Below, one piece after another: positions 44,191-51,690 of a stretch of DNA of 64,000 nt (position 1 is its first letter; each line of letters starts with the position of its first letter). This DNA comes from DATAES01 sp963721305. Lineage in GTDB: Bacteria; Actinomycetota; Acidimicrobiia; Acidimicrobiales; JACDCH01. Under the pieces are notes generated by a model that saw only the letters and a list, made by a program, of their open reading frames with translations, did not search any database and was not told the DNA's origin. A program made the position numbers and the translations under genes. The DNA lies in the NCBI GenBank assembly GCA_963721305.1, contig CAVRIR010000003.1:124001-188000 (forward strand). The letters are read 5' to 3'.

Positions 44191-44508
44191 GTGCGACTCG
44201 AACGTCGTGACGGTTACTGGTTGCTGATCGGGCCAGCGGCGCCCGGCGCTGCCGCGACGACGTTGGGACGACTCATCCTGGTGCGTTCGTGGGCCGCCTC
44301 GGACGAGCACGTCCTTCGTCACGAGCTCGAGCACGTCCGTCAGTGGCGACAGCACGGTGTCGTCGGCTTTCTCGTTCTCTACCTCGGCTCGTACTTCCGT
44401 TGGCGTGCGCGTGCGTACCCGCATTGGGGTGCCTATCGCCGCATCCCGTTCGAGATCGAAGCGGAGTGGCGCGCCCGTCTCGCGCTGGCTGACGCCGCGT
44501 CGCAGTAA
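44191..44508 (+). CDS. Small protein with an HExxH motif
   Basis: A 105-residue protein starting at a GTG four bases after the thioredoxin gene. It contains LRHELEHVRQWRQHG, a perfect HExxH zinc-site pattern, followed by one hydrophobic stretch (VVGFLVLYLGSYF). The size and pattern recall minimal zinc peptidase-like proteins, but no full peptidase domain is visible and I do not recognise the family. The gap to comEA (44509-44568) holds nothing notable. Confidence 0.6.
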   Translation: MRLERRDGYWLLIGPAAPGAAATTLGRLILVRSWAASDEHVLRHELEHVRQWRQHGVVGFLVLYLGSYFRWRARAYPHWGAYRRIPFEIEAEWRARLALADAASQ

Positions 44509-44568
44509 TCTCTTACTTCTTCTCCCTTCTTCCCTCTCCGTTCTGCGCGTCCGAGATCGGGAGGGACG

Positions 44569-45315
44569 TTGTCCATCGAACCGCCGTCAACCGAGCCGCC
44601 GTCGACCGCACCCCGGCGGCCGCCCCCTGATCCGAGCTGGCGAGAGCGCTTGGCCGGTGCCACCGAGCGGTTGGGCGTCGAACTGTCGATCGGACGGATC
44701 GCGCTCGCCGCGGTTGCGGTGGTCGCCGCGGTCGTGGTTGCGCTCGTGGTCCTGCGGCCGTCGAGCTCGTCTCCGGGTCCCGACGAGACGTTGCCGCTGG
44801 CATCCGTGACGGAGTCGCAGTCGCCGTTGTCGTCCGGACCGGGACGGACGGGCGCCACGGCGACGACGGTCGGGCAGGTAGTCGTGCAAGCAGCCGGCGC
44901 CGTCGCGAAGCCGGGCGTGTACACGATCGCGGCGAGCGCCCGCGTCAACGATCTCATCGCGGCGGCGGGCGGCTTCGCCGCGAACGCGGATCCCGATCAG
45001 GTCGAGCTCGCGGCGACGTTGACCGACGGCGAGCGCGTCTACGTCCCGAAGGTGGGCGAGACGCCGCCGGTCGCGTCGGGTTCGGGCTCCGGGTCCGGTT
45101 CGGGCGGCCCGAACGCTCCTCGAGCGCCGGTCGACGTCAATCACGCCACCGCAGCGGAGCTCGAGAGCCTGCCCGGAATCGGTCCCGCGCTCGCGCAGGC
45201 GATCGTCGACTACCGCGGTGCGCACGGACCGTTCCGATCCGTCGACGACCTCGGCGATGTCCGCGGGATCGGACCGGCGAAGCTCGAACAGCTTCGGCCG
45301 CTCGTGAAGGTGTGA
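44569..45315 (+). CDS. comEA: ComEA-like DNA-binding competence protein
   Basis: A 248-residue protein: Pro-rich cytoplasmic start, one membrane segment (about residues 44-65), a Ser/Thr linker, an SLBB-like domain (VVVQAAGAVAKPGVYTIAASARVNDLIAAAGG) and a C-terminal helix-hairpin-helix pair (VDVNHATAAELESLPGIGPALAQAI, DLGDVRGIGPAKLEQLRPLV). ComEA binds incoming DNA on the outer face of the membrane. It starts at a TTG. comEC lies 2.3 kb downstream, separated by three minus-strand genes. Confidence 0.88.
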   Translation: MSIEPPSTEPPSTAPRRPPPDPSWRERLAGATERLGVELSIGRIALAAVAVVAAVVVALVVLRPSSSSPGPDETLPLASVTESQSPLSSGPGRTGATATTVGQVVVQAAGAVAKPGVYTIAASARVNDLIAAAGGFAANADPDQVELAATLTDGERVYVPKVGETPPVASGSGSGSGSGGPNAPRAPVDVNHATAAELESLPGIGPALAQAIVDYRGAHGPFRSVDDLGDVRGIGPAKLEQLRPLVKV

Positions 45316-45316
45316 G

Positions 45317-45865
45317 CTACGGCGCGACGGGCGCGGTGAGCGTCGTCACCGGCACGGCGAAGCGGTGGTGCAGCGCGGCAGGGAGATCGACCTCGAGCCA
45401 GCGCGACGCACCCCGAGGCAATGTCGCCACGAGGATCTCGTCGGCGGGCTCGTGCTCGACCGCTCGTGTGACGGCACGCAAGGGATCGACGGCGCCGACC
45501 TCTCCTTCGGCCTCGATGCCCGCGTCATGCAGCTTGTCGACGAGGTGGCGCAACCGGAACGTCGACAGCGCCAGGTTCCTGTCGTCGGTGCGATCGCTCT
45601 CCTGTTCGACCGGTGAAGGCGCGACGACGATGTGGAAGTGAGCGCCGTCGCTCGCGAGCTCGGAGAGCCGGTCGAACAACCACGGCTCCTCGAGCATGCG
45701 GTTGGCGAGCACCAGGTAGCGCTTGCCGTGCGGGCGAGCCGGCTGGGCCTGGTAGTGGAATCGCTCGAACTCGTCCGGATCCGTGTGGTGATCGATCGTC
45801 AGATGGTCGGCGAGCTCTGCCTCCGTGGCGAAGCGCAACTCACAACGCGGACAAGTGTGGATCAT
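45317..45865 (-). CDS. Zinc-finger-like plus universal-stress-like protein
   Basis: A 182-residue protein. The N-terminus carries a C2H2-type pattern, CPRCELRFATEAELADHLTIDHH. The rest reads as a Rossmann-like alpha/beta domain (RYLVLANRMLEEPWLFDRLSELA, HFHIVVAPSPVE, RAVEHEPADEILVATLPRGASRW), similar to the permeability- or UspA-like domains of actinobacteria. I do not recognise a defined family for the combination. It converges on comEA with one base between the stops. Confidence 0.6.
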   Translation of the reverse strand: MIHTCPRCELRFATEAELADHLTIDHHTDPDEFERFHYQAQPARPHGKRYLVLANRMLEEPWLFDRLSELASDGAHFHIVVAPSPVEQESDRTDDRNLALSTFRLRHLVDKLHDAGIEAEGEVGAVDPLRAVTRAVEHEPADEILVATLPRGASRWLEVDLPAALHHRFAVPVTTLTAPVAP

Positions 45866-45899
45866 GTCGACCTCCGCCGGCCGACGCTACCGGCTGGGG

Positions 45900-46367
45900 T
45901 CAGGCGGCGACCACGTCGACGTAGCCCGACATGCCGTATGCGAAGTGCCCGGGAAGATGGCACGCGTAGAGGACGGATCCGGGGCTCTGGAACCCGAACG
46001 TCGTCTCCGCCGTCGTGAGCGCAGGGATCGAGACTTCGCCCGGGCGGGGCGGGTGCACAGGCTCCGTGCCCGCTTCGTGGCGACGGTGCACCTCGGCGTC
46101 CCCGACGATGAACTCGTGGTTGATCGGATCGGTGTTGTGGATCACGAAGCGCACGGTCGACCCGGGTGCGACCTTGATGCGGTCGGGATCGAAGTGACTG
46201 TGATGGATCGTGACCTCGACCGTGAGGTTGCCCGGTCCGATGACGCTCGTGGACTTCTTGGTCGCGGCGACCGCGTGGCCGCCGGCGATGACGCCCGCGG
46301 CGACCACCGTGGCGATCAGTGCGGGGATGAGCCGCCGGCGCTTCGAGGTTGTCGTCGGTCGGCTCAT
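45900..46367 (-). CDS. Secreted cupredoxin-domain protein
   Basis: A 155-residue protein with an N-terminal signal or anchor (RRRLIPALIATVVAAGVIAGGHAVA) and a plastocyanin-like domain. The copper ligands are recognisable: His in DPINHEFIVGD and the Cys-His-Met group in LYACHLPGHFAYGMSGYV. It may carry electrons or bind copper outside the cell. Its ATG overlaps the stop of the DUF2330 gene (ATGA), so the two secreted proteins are made together. Confidence 0.85.
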   Translation of the reverse strand: MSRPTTTSKRRRLIPALIATVVAAGVIAGGHAVAATKKSTSVIGPGNLTVEVTIHHSHFDPDRIKVAPGSTVRFVIHNTDPINHEFIVGDAEVHRRHEAGTEPVHPPRPGEVSIPALTTAETTFGFQSPGSVLYACHLPGHFAYGMSGYVDVVAA

Positions 46368-47452
46368 CGCGGCGTGGTTCCAGGTCGGGGCCGGCGGCGC
46401 CTCGACGTGACGGTGACGAGCCCGACCCCGGCGACCGCGACGAGCACGAACGCGACGGGCCAACCCCAGGTGGACCAATCCGATCCCCTCGGCGTCCGCG
46501 TCGACGACGCCAGAGCGGCGAGATGCGCCGCGGCGTCAGCGGTCGTCAATCCCGCTTCGACCGGTGAAGGCGCCGTGTGGGGATCGACGGAGGTCGCGAG
46601 GTCGTAGTTGAGCTCCCTCGCGAAGGCGTCGACCTTCACGTAGGACAGCCATTCGGACTGCGGCACCCAATCGGTGTTCTTGTCCGACCGGAGATCGTTC
46701 AACAACGACGACGAAGCCGGTTCGCTGCGCTCCAGATCGAGTCCCGTTCCGCCGTCGAGCAGTTGTGGCTTGCCGTCCGTCAGGAGGAACACGTCGGCTT
46801 GCACGGGCTGGGTCGGCTGCAGGCCGAGCGCGAGGATTCGCAGCGGCACCCACGGATGGCTCGTCGGGATGGTCAGTGCGATGGGCGTCCCGTCGCCGGT
46901 GTTGTCGCCGCGCGCCCGAGCCGCCGCGGCGTCGAACCTCGCGGCCATGAAGATCGGGCTGCGCTGCGAGTAGTAGTCGAGGACCTCGGGCGCGTCGGGG
47001 GTCAACAGGAAGCCGTGGTCGGTCGCCCACTTGCCCACCTCGGCGCCGCCGCCCTGGAGGATCGTGATCTCGAGCGCGTCGATCTTCGTCTGCAGGAGCA
47101 CCTGTGCACTCGCCGCCTGCGGCGCAAACGCCGCGGCGCTGTCGAGCGCGAACGACTCGACGGGTGCGACTTCCCGTTCCAGTCGTTGCAGTGTCCAGTC
47201 ACCGCCGCGTTCCACGACGGTCGGGACGCCCGGGAGCGGAACGATCGAGCCGACCTGGTCGCCTTCGCCGGTGAATTCGAACGACGTCACGTAGTGCTCG
47301 AGGCCGTCGTGGTAGGCGGCGAGCGTCGTCGTTCGTTGGAGCTGGATCGTCCCGTTCTCGCCCACGAGACCACCGCACGCCGATGCCGGTACTGCGAGCG
47401 CGACAACGAGTGCGACGGTCGCAATCGTCGCGAACGCAAGTCGAGTGCGCAT
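46364..47452 (-). CDS. DUF2330 domain secreted/anchored protein
   Basis: A 362-residue protein with a signal peptide (TRLAFATIATVALVVALAVPASA) ending just before CGGLVGENGTIQLQRTTT, the typical start of DUF2330. A C-terminal membrane segment (WGWPVAFVLVAVAGVGLVTVT) followed by RRRRPRP anchors it with the bulk outside. Function is unknown. Pairing with the cupredoxin gene suggests a link to metal or redox chemistry at the cell surface, but that is only inference. Confidence 0.78.
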   Translation of the reverse strand: MRTRLAFATIATVALVVALAVPASACGGLVGENGTIQLQRTTTLAAYHDGLEHYVTSFEFTGEGDQVGSIVPLPGVPTVVERGGDWTLQRLEREVAPVESFALDSAAAFAPQAASAQVLLQTKIDALEITILQGGGAEVGKWATDHGFLLTPDAPEVLDYYSQRSPIFMAARFDAAAARARGDNTGDGTPIALTIPTSHPWVPLRILALGLQPTQPVQADVFLLTDGKPQLLDGGTGLDLERSEPASSSLLNDLRSDKNTDWVPQSEWLSYVKVDAFARELNYDLATSVDPHTAPSPVEAGLTTADAAAHLAALASSTRTPRGSDWSTWGWPVAFVLVAVAGVGLVTVTSRRRRPRPGTTPR

Positions 47453-47653
47453 GGATGTCCTCCTCCGTGAATGACTGGCGCTATGGACGACCGGGCTCGG
47501 CGGTTGGTTCCCGGTCGAGCCCGATTCGTTGTCACTCCCCCTGGTTAAGGTGTGGCTCTTCCCTCTTCGCTCGGCGCGCTTGAGTGCGCTGGGGCCGGCT
47601 GCTTCCCCCACAGGTTCGGAGTCACGTGCTGTGACGCGCCCGGAGGGAGATCC
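47453..47653. promoter_or_regulatory. Divergent promoter region between DUF2330 gene and comEC
   Basis: This 201-base gap has an inverted repeat CGGGCTCG (47492-47499) / CGAGCCCG (47516-47523) near the DUF2330 side and GTCAC-GTGCT-GTGAC near comEC. The sequence CGGAGGGAG just before 47654 is a good ribosome site for comEC. No open frame of note. Confidence 0.4.
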
Positions 47654-49435
47654 GTGTCCGATCGCATGGCGGTGGTCGTGGCCGTGGCGGCAGTGGCCGG
47701 CGCGTTCGTCGAGTGGGGACCTTCGCCGTGGATCGGTGGCGCGCTCGTCGTGCTGTCGTTGGTGTTGCACCGCCCCGTGGTCTTGGCGGTCGCGGCATTC
47801 CTGCTGGCCGGCGGCTTGGCGACTCGTGCGGAAGCCGGCCTCGTCCGCGTGAGCCCTGGTTCGTTCACGGGCACGGTGACGTTGCTGTCGGACCCCGAGT
47901 CGACGACCGGCGGTGCGTTGCAGGCCGACGTTCGCCTCGATGACGGCCGCCACGTCGAGGCCGTTGCGCGCGCCGCGATCGTCGAGGCGTTGCGGCCACG
48001 CGCCGCGGGCCAACGGCTCGCCGTCGTCGGGCGCTTGCGCAGGGCACCACCGGGAAGCGACTGGTTGCGTGTCCGCCACGACGTGGGCGAGCTCGACCTC
48101 GACGGAATCAACGGTTGGTCGCCCGGTGGCTGGCCGGCGCGCAGTGCCAACGCGGTTCGGGCGACGTTGCAACGTGGCGCGTCCGTGCTGCCCACGGTGC
48201 AGCGGCCGTTGTTTCTCGGGTTCGTGTTGGGCGACACCCGCGGGCAGCTGCCCGAGACAACCGACGACTTCCGCGGCGCGGGTCTCACTCATCTTCTCGC
48301 GGTGTCCGGTGAGAACGTCGCGTTCGTACTCGCGTTGGCGGGCCCGCTGTTGCGCCGTCTGTCGATGCGCCCGCGGTTCGTTGCGACGCTCTCCGTGATC
48401 GCGTTCTTCGCGTTGGTGACTCGGTTCGAGCCGTCCGTCCTGCGCGCGTCGATGATGGCTGCATTGGCGGTCACCGCGACGACGCTCGGGCGTGAAGCAT
48501 CTCGATTGCGGCTCCTCGCGCTCGCGGTGGCCGCGCTCGTGCTGCTCGATCCGTTCCTGGTGCGCACGGTCGGCTTCCAGCTCTCGGTGGCAGCGTCGGC
48601 GGGCATCGTGTTGTTCGCGCCGCCGCTGGCGCACTGGCTGCGAGGTCCGCGGTTCGTGGCCGACGCGCTCGCGGTCACCGTCGCGGCGCAAGTGGGTGTG
48701 GCGCCATTGCTCGTGGCGACGTTCGGCGGCATTCCGCTTGCCAGCGTCCCGGCGAACGTCGTGGCCGCGCCGGCCGCGGCCGCGGTGATGGTGTGGGGCG
48801 TCGGCGCGGGCTTGCCGGCTGGGTTGTTCGGCGGTGCCGTCGCCGGTGTGTTGCACTGGCCGACGGGTCTGTTGATCTCGTGGCTGGCGACCGTCGCCCA
48901 CTGGGGCGCGGCGCTTCCGCTCGGCGAGCTGCAGACTCGACATCTGCTGCTGATCGGCGCGGGCGCCGCGCTGCACCTGGTGGCTCGGCATCGACGCTGG
49001 CGTGCGTTTCGGCTGAGCGGCGTGGCCCTGGCCGCGGTTGCCCTGGTCGCGCCGGCGATCGCCCTGCGCGCCGCACCCGATGGTCCGGTGGCGGTGGGGT
49101 CGGGAGCGGTGCTGTGGCGAGCGGCCGGACGGACGATGCTCGAGCTCGACGGGCGAGCGAATGTGGCCGACCTGCTCGAGGGCCTGCGACGGACGGGCGC
49201 TCGGCGGCTCGACATCGTCGTGGTGCGTACGACCTCCTCCAGCGCGGCGTCGACCGTCGAGTCGTTGCGACGCTGGGGTGCCGTCGGCGCGGTCCTCACT
49301 CCGGTGGGCGTCGGGGTGTCCGGCGCGCGCGTCGTGACCGATGGACTCGACGTGCGCGCCGGGCCGCTGTCGATCGAGGTCACGCCGGAGAAAGGGCGGT
49401 TGTTCGTCGACGTCGCCCGCGGACCGCCGGTGTAG
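47654..49435 (+). CDS. comEC: ComEC/Rec2-type DNA channel protein, C-terminal domain degenerate
   Basis: A 593-residue polytopic protein. The competence core is clear: PLFLGFVLGDTRGQLPETTDDFRGAGLTHLLAVSGENVAFVLAL, then RASMMAALAVTATTLGREASRLRLLALAVAALVLLDPFL and VGFQLSVAASAGIVLFAPPL. The chain ends with a short metallo-beta-lactamase-like remnant (GSGAVLWRAAGRTMLELDGRA to KGRLFVDVARG) that lacks the HxHxDH metal site. The GTG at 47654 (VSDRMAVVVAVAAV) has a good ribosome site. ComEC moves single-stranded DNA across the membrane. Confidence 0.88.
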   Translation: MSDRMAVVVAVAAVAGAFVEWGPSPWIGGALVVLSLVLHRPVVLAVAAFLLAGGLATRAEAGLVRVSPGSFTGTVTLLSDPESTTGGALQADVRLDDGRHVEAVARAAIVEALRPRAAGQRLAVVGRLRRAPPGSDWLRVRHDVGELDLDGINGWSPGGWPARSANAVRATLQRGASVLPTVQRPLFLGFVLGDTRGQLPETTDDFRGAGLTHLLAVSGENVAFVLALAGPLLRRLSMRPRFVATLSVIAFFALVTRFEPSVLRASMMAALAVTATTLGREASRLRLLALAVAALVLLDPFLVRTVGFQLSVAASAGIVLFAPPLAHWLRGPRFVADALAVTVAAQVGVAPLLVATFGGIPLASVPANVVAAPAAAAVMVWGVGAGLPAGLFGGAVAGVLHWPTGLLISWLATVAHWGAALPLGELQTRHLLLIGAGAALHLVARHRRWRAFRLSGVALAAVALVAPAIALRAAPDGPVAVGSGAVLWRAAGRTMLELDGRANVADLLEGLRRTGARRLDIVVVRTTSSSAASTVESLRRWGAVGAVLTPVGVGVSGARVVTDGLDVRAGPLSIEVTPEKGRLFVDVARGPPV

Positions 49436-49445
49436 GTTCGCCGTG

Positions 49446-50276
49446 ATGTACCTCGAACTGGGCGGCCGACAGTTCGACGTCAGCACCCGTGTGCTGGTCC
49501 TGGGCATCCTCAACCGCACACCGGACTCGTTCTTCGACGGGGGGAGCTACTTCGACTTCGACGAGTTCCTGCACAAGGCCGACATGCTCGTGCGCGACGG
49601 CGCCGACATCCTCGACGTCGGTGGGGTCAAGGCAGGTCCGGGACCGGAGGTCGGCGAGCAGGAGGAGATCGACCGGGTGGTCCCGGCCATCCACGCGCTC
49701 CACGAGCGCTTCGACGTCCCGTTGTCCGTCGACACGTGGCGCGCGTCGGTGGCGCGCGCCGCGTTCGACGCAGGCGCGGTCGTCGGCAACGACATCAGCG
49801 GGTTCGCCGACGCGGAGTACCTCGACGTCTGCGCGGCCGCGAACGCGTCCGTGGTCGCGACGCACATCCGCCTGCAGCCGCGTGTGCCTGACCCTTCACC
49901 CGAGTACGACGACGTGAGCGCGACCGTGTGCGAGTTCCTGGCCGATCGAGCAGCGCGGGCGGTGCGCGCCGGCATCCCGCGGACACGCATCATGGTCGAC
50001 GCGGGCCTCGATCTCGGAAAGACCGAGCCGCAGTCGCTCGTGTTGTTGCGAGAGTCCGGGCGACTCGCCGCGCTCGGCTATCCCGTGTTCCTGTCGGCGT
50101 CGAACAAGCGCTTCCTCGGGTATCTGCTCGGCACCGACGTCACGGATCGAAGCGAAGCGACGATGGCTGCGCACGCGCTCGGCATCGCGCTCGGTTGTCG
50201 CATCCTGCGGGCCCACGACGTACGCGCCGCGAAGCGTGTCGGTGCGGTGATGTCGGCGATCCTCGAGGCGGCATGA
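49446..50276 (+). CDS. folP: Dihydropteroate synthase-like protein (FolP family)
   Basis: A 276-residue TIM barrel. LVLGILNRTPDSFFDGGSYFD, DGADILDVGGVKAGPG, VPLSVDTWRASVARAAFDAGA and VVGNDISGFAD are classic DHPS motifs for joining p-aminobenzoate to the pterin. Some canonical sites differ: DPGIGFGKT is DAGLDLGKT and the SRKSFIG loop is SASNKRFLGYLLG. It may be a bona fide DHPS or a divergent paralogue; no other folate gene is adjacent. The ATG at 49446 is ten bases after comEC, and holA overlaps its end (ATGA). Confidence 0.82.
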   Translation: MYLELGGRQFDVSTRVLVLGILNRTPDSFFDGGSYFDFDEFLHKADMLVRDGADILDVGGVKAGPGPEVGEQEEIDRVVPAIHALHERFDVPLSVDTWRASVARAAFDAGAVVGNDISGFADAEYLDVCAAANASVVATHIRLQPRVPDPSPEYDDVSATVCEFLADRAARAVRAGIPRTRIMVDAGLDLGKTEPQSLVLLRESGRLAALGYPVFLSASNKRFLGYLLGTDVTDRSEATMAAHALGIALGCRILRAHDVRAAKRVGAVMSAILEAA

Positions 50277-51295
50277 CTGCGGCCTCGAAGACGCATGCCG
50301 CGGTGACGCTGTTGAAGGGCGACGAACCCTCGCTCGTACGTGATGCCGTCATCGCCCTGGTCGACGAGTTGATCGGCGACGCGGATCGCAGCCTTGCCGT
50401 CGAAGAGGTCGAGGTCACCAGTGATTCGGCCGACGAGCGCGCCGCACAATTGCGAGTTCTCGTCGACGCGGCGCAGACGCCACCGTTCCTCACCGACCGG
50501 CGAGTGGTCGTGGGCCGCGGGCTGCACACGGCCAAGGCGGACGAGCTGACAGGACTGGCCGAGGTCGTCGGCTCGCCGCTCGAAGGGATCTACCTCGTCC
50601 TCACGTGGGAGAGCGGTGCTGTCCCCAAGCGGTTCGCCGACGCGTTGAAAGCAGGTGGCGGCGCTCAGGTCGACACCTCACCCGGACGCAACGCGAAGGC
50701 GTGGGTGACTGATCACATCACCGCGTCAGGGCTCACCCTCGATGCCGGAGCGCGCGATCTGCTTGTCGATCGGTTGGGCGAGGACGTCGGTCGGTTGGCG
50801 GGTGTGCTCGACACGCTGGCGGCCGCGTTCGGCCCGAAGGCGTCGTTGTCGCGCGACGACATCGAGCCGTACCTGGGCGAGGCCGGCGCGCTCGCGCCGT
50901 GGGCGCTGACCGATGCCATCGACCGGGGCGTCATTCCCGAGGCACTCGATCGCCTTCATCGGATGCTCGGCGCCGGCGACCGCCACGCACTGCAGGTGAT
51001 GTCGTCGTTGCAGGGCCACTACGGACGCATGCTGGCGCTCGACGGCGCCGACGTGCGCGATCAGAACGATGCGGCCGCGTTGCTGGGCATGCGCGGCTCG
51101 ACGTTTCCCGCGAAGAAGGCGCTCGATCAGACGCGCCGGCTCGGCCACACCGGGGTCGTGCAGGCCATGACGCTGCTGGCACAGGCGGACCGCGACCTGA
51201 GGGGTGAGCGTGCGTACCCGCGCGAGATCGCCGACGAGTTGGTCATGGAGCTGCTGGTGGCCAGGCTGGCGAACCTCAGCCGCCTCGCCCGCTGA
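50273..51295 (+). CDS. holA: DNA polymerase III subunit delta
   Basis: A 340-residue clamp-loader subunit that opens the sliding clamp. The N-terminal AAA-like part has VTLLKGDEPSLVRDAVIALVDELIG and TPPFLTDRRVVVGRGL; the lid and collar region has LLVDRLGEDVGRLAGVLDTLAA and the C-terminal DRDLRGERAYPREIADELVMELLVARLANLSRLA. No Walker A is expected in this subunit. comEC-(folP)-holA-rpsT is a conserved neighbourhood in actinobacteria, with folP an unusual guest. Confidence 0.9.
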   Translation: MTAASKTHAAVTLLKGDEPSLVRDAVIALVDELIGDADRSLAVEEVEVTSDSADERAAQLRVLVDAAQTPPFLTDRRVVVGRGLHTAKADELTGLAEVVGSPLEGIYLVLTWESGAVPKRFADALKAGGGAQVDTSPGRNAKAWVTDHITASGLTLDAGARDLLVDRLGEDVGRLAGVLDTLAAAFGPKASLSRDDIEPYLGEAGALAPWALTDAIDRGVIPEALDRLHRMLGAGDRHALQVMSSLQGHYGRMLALDGADVRDQNDAAALLGMRGSTFPAKKALDQTRRLGHTGVVQAMTLLAQADRDLRGERAYPREIADELVMELLVARLANLSRLAR

Positions 51296-51296
51296 A

Positions 51297-51572
51297 CTAC
51301 GACTTGGCTTCAGCCGCGATCTTGTTCAGCTGCTTGTGGAGGCGGGACTTGCGACGGGCAGCGGCGTTCTTGTGGATCACGCCCTTCGAGGCCGCCTTGT
51401 CGAGGCGCTTGTCGGCCGCCTGCGCTGCCTCCTGGGCATCGTCGGCTCCCTGCTCGGCCGTCGTCAGCGCACGCTTGACCCGCGTCTTCAACTCGGAGCG
51501 CACGCCCTTGTTGCGGTCGTGCCGCTTCTCGTTCTGACGGTTGCGCTTGATCTGGCTCTTGATGTTGGCCAC
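51297..51572 (-). CDS. rpsT: 30S ribosomal protein bS20
   Basis: A 91-residue basic protein, (M)ANIKSQIKRNRQNEKRHDRNK at the start and GVIHKNAAARRKSRLHKQLNKIA at the end, as in all bS20. The GTG at 51572 (VANIKSQ) follows a GAGGA ribosome site; an ATG five codons upstream is less likely since bS20 starts with ANIKS. It converges on holA with one base between stops. Confidence 0.95.
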   Translation of the reverse strand: MANIKSQIKRNRQNEKRHDRNKGVRSELKTRVKRALTTAEQGADDAQEAAQAADKRLDKAASKGVIHKNAAARRKSRLHKQLNKIAAEAKS

Positions 51573-51690
51573 GAAAGGGATCCTCAACAGTGTTCGGCAA
51601 ACAGCCGTACGAGGTTAGCGGGACGGGCCCCGAGCCGCCACACCGGGCGGCGGGGTAGTCCGGACGGTCGTTGGTACCGTCCTTTGCGAC

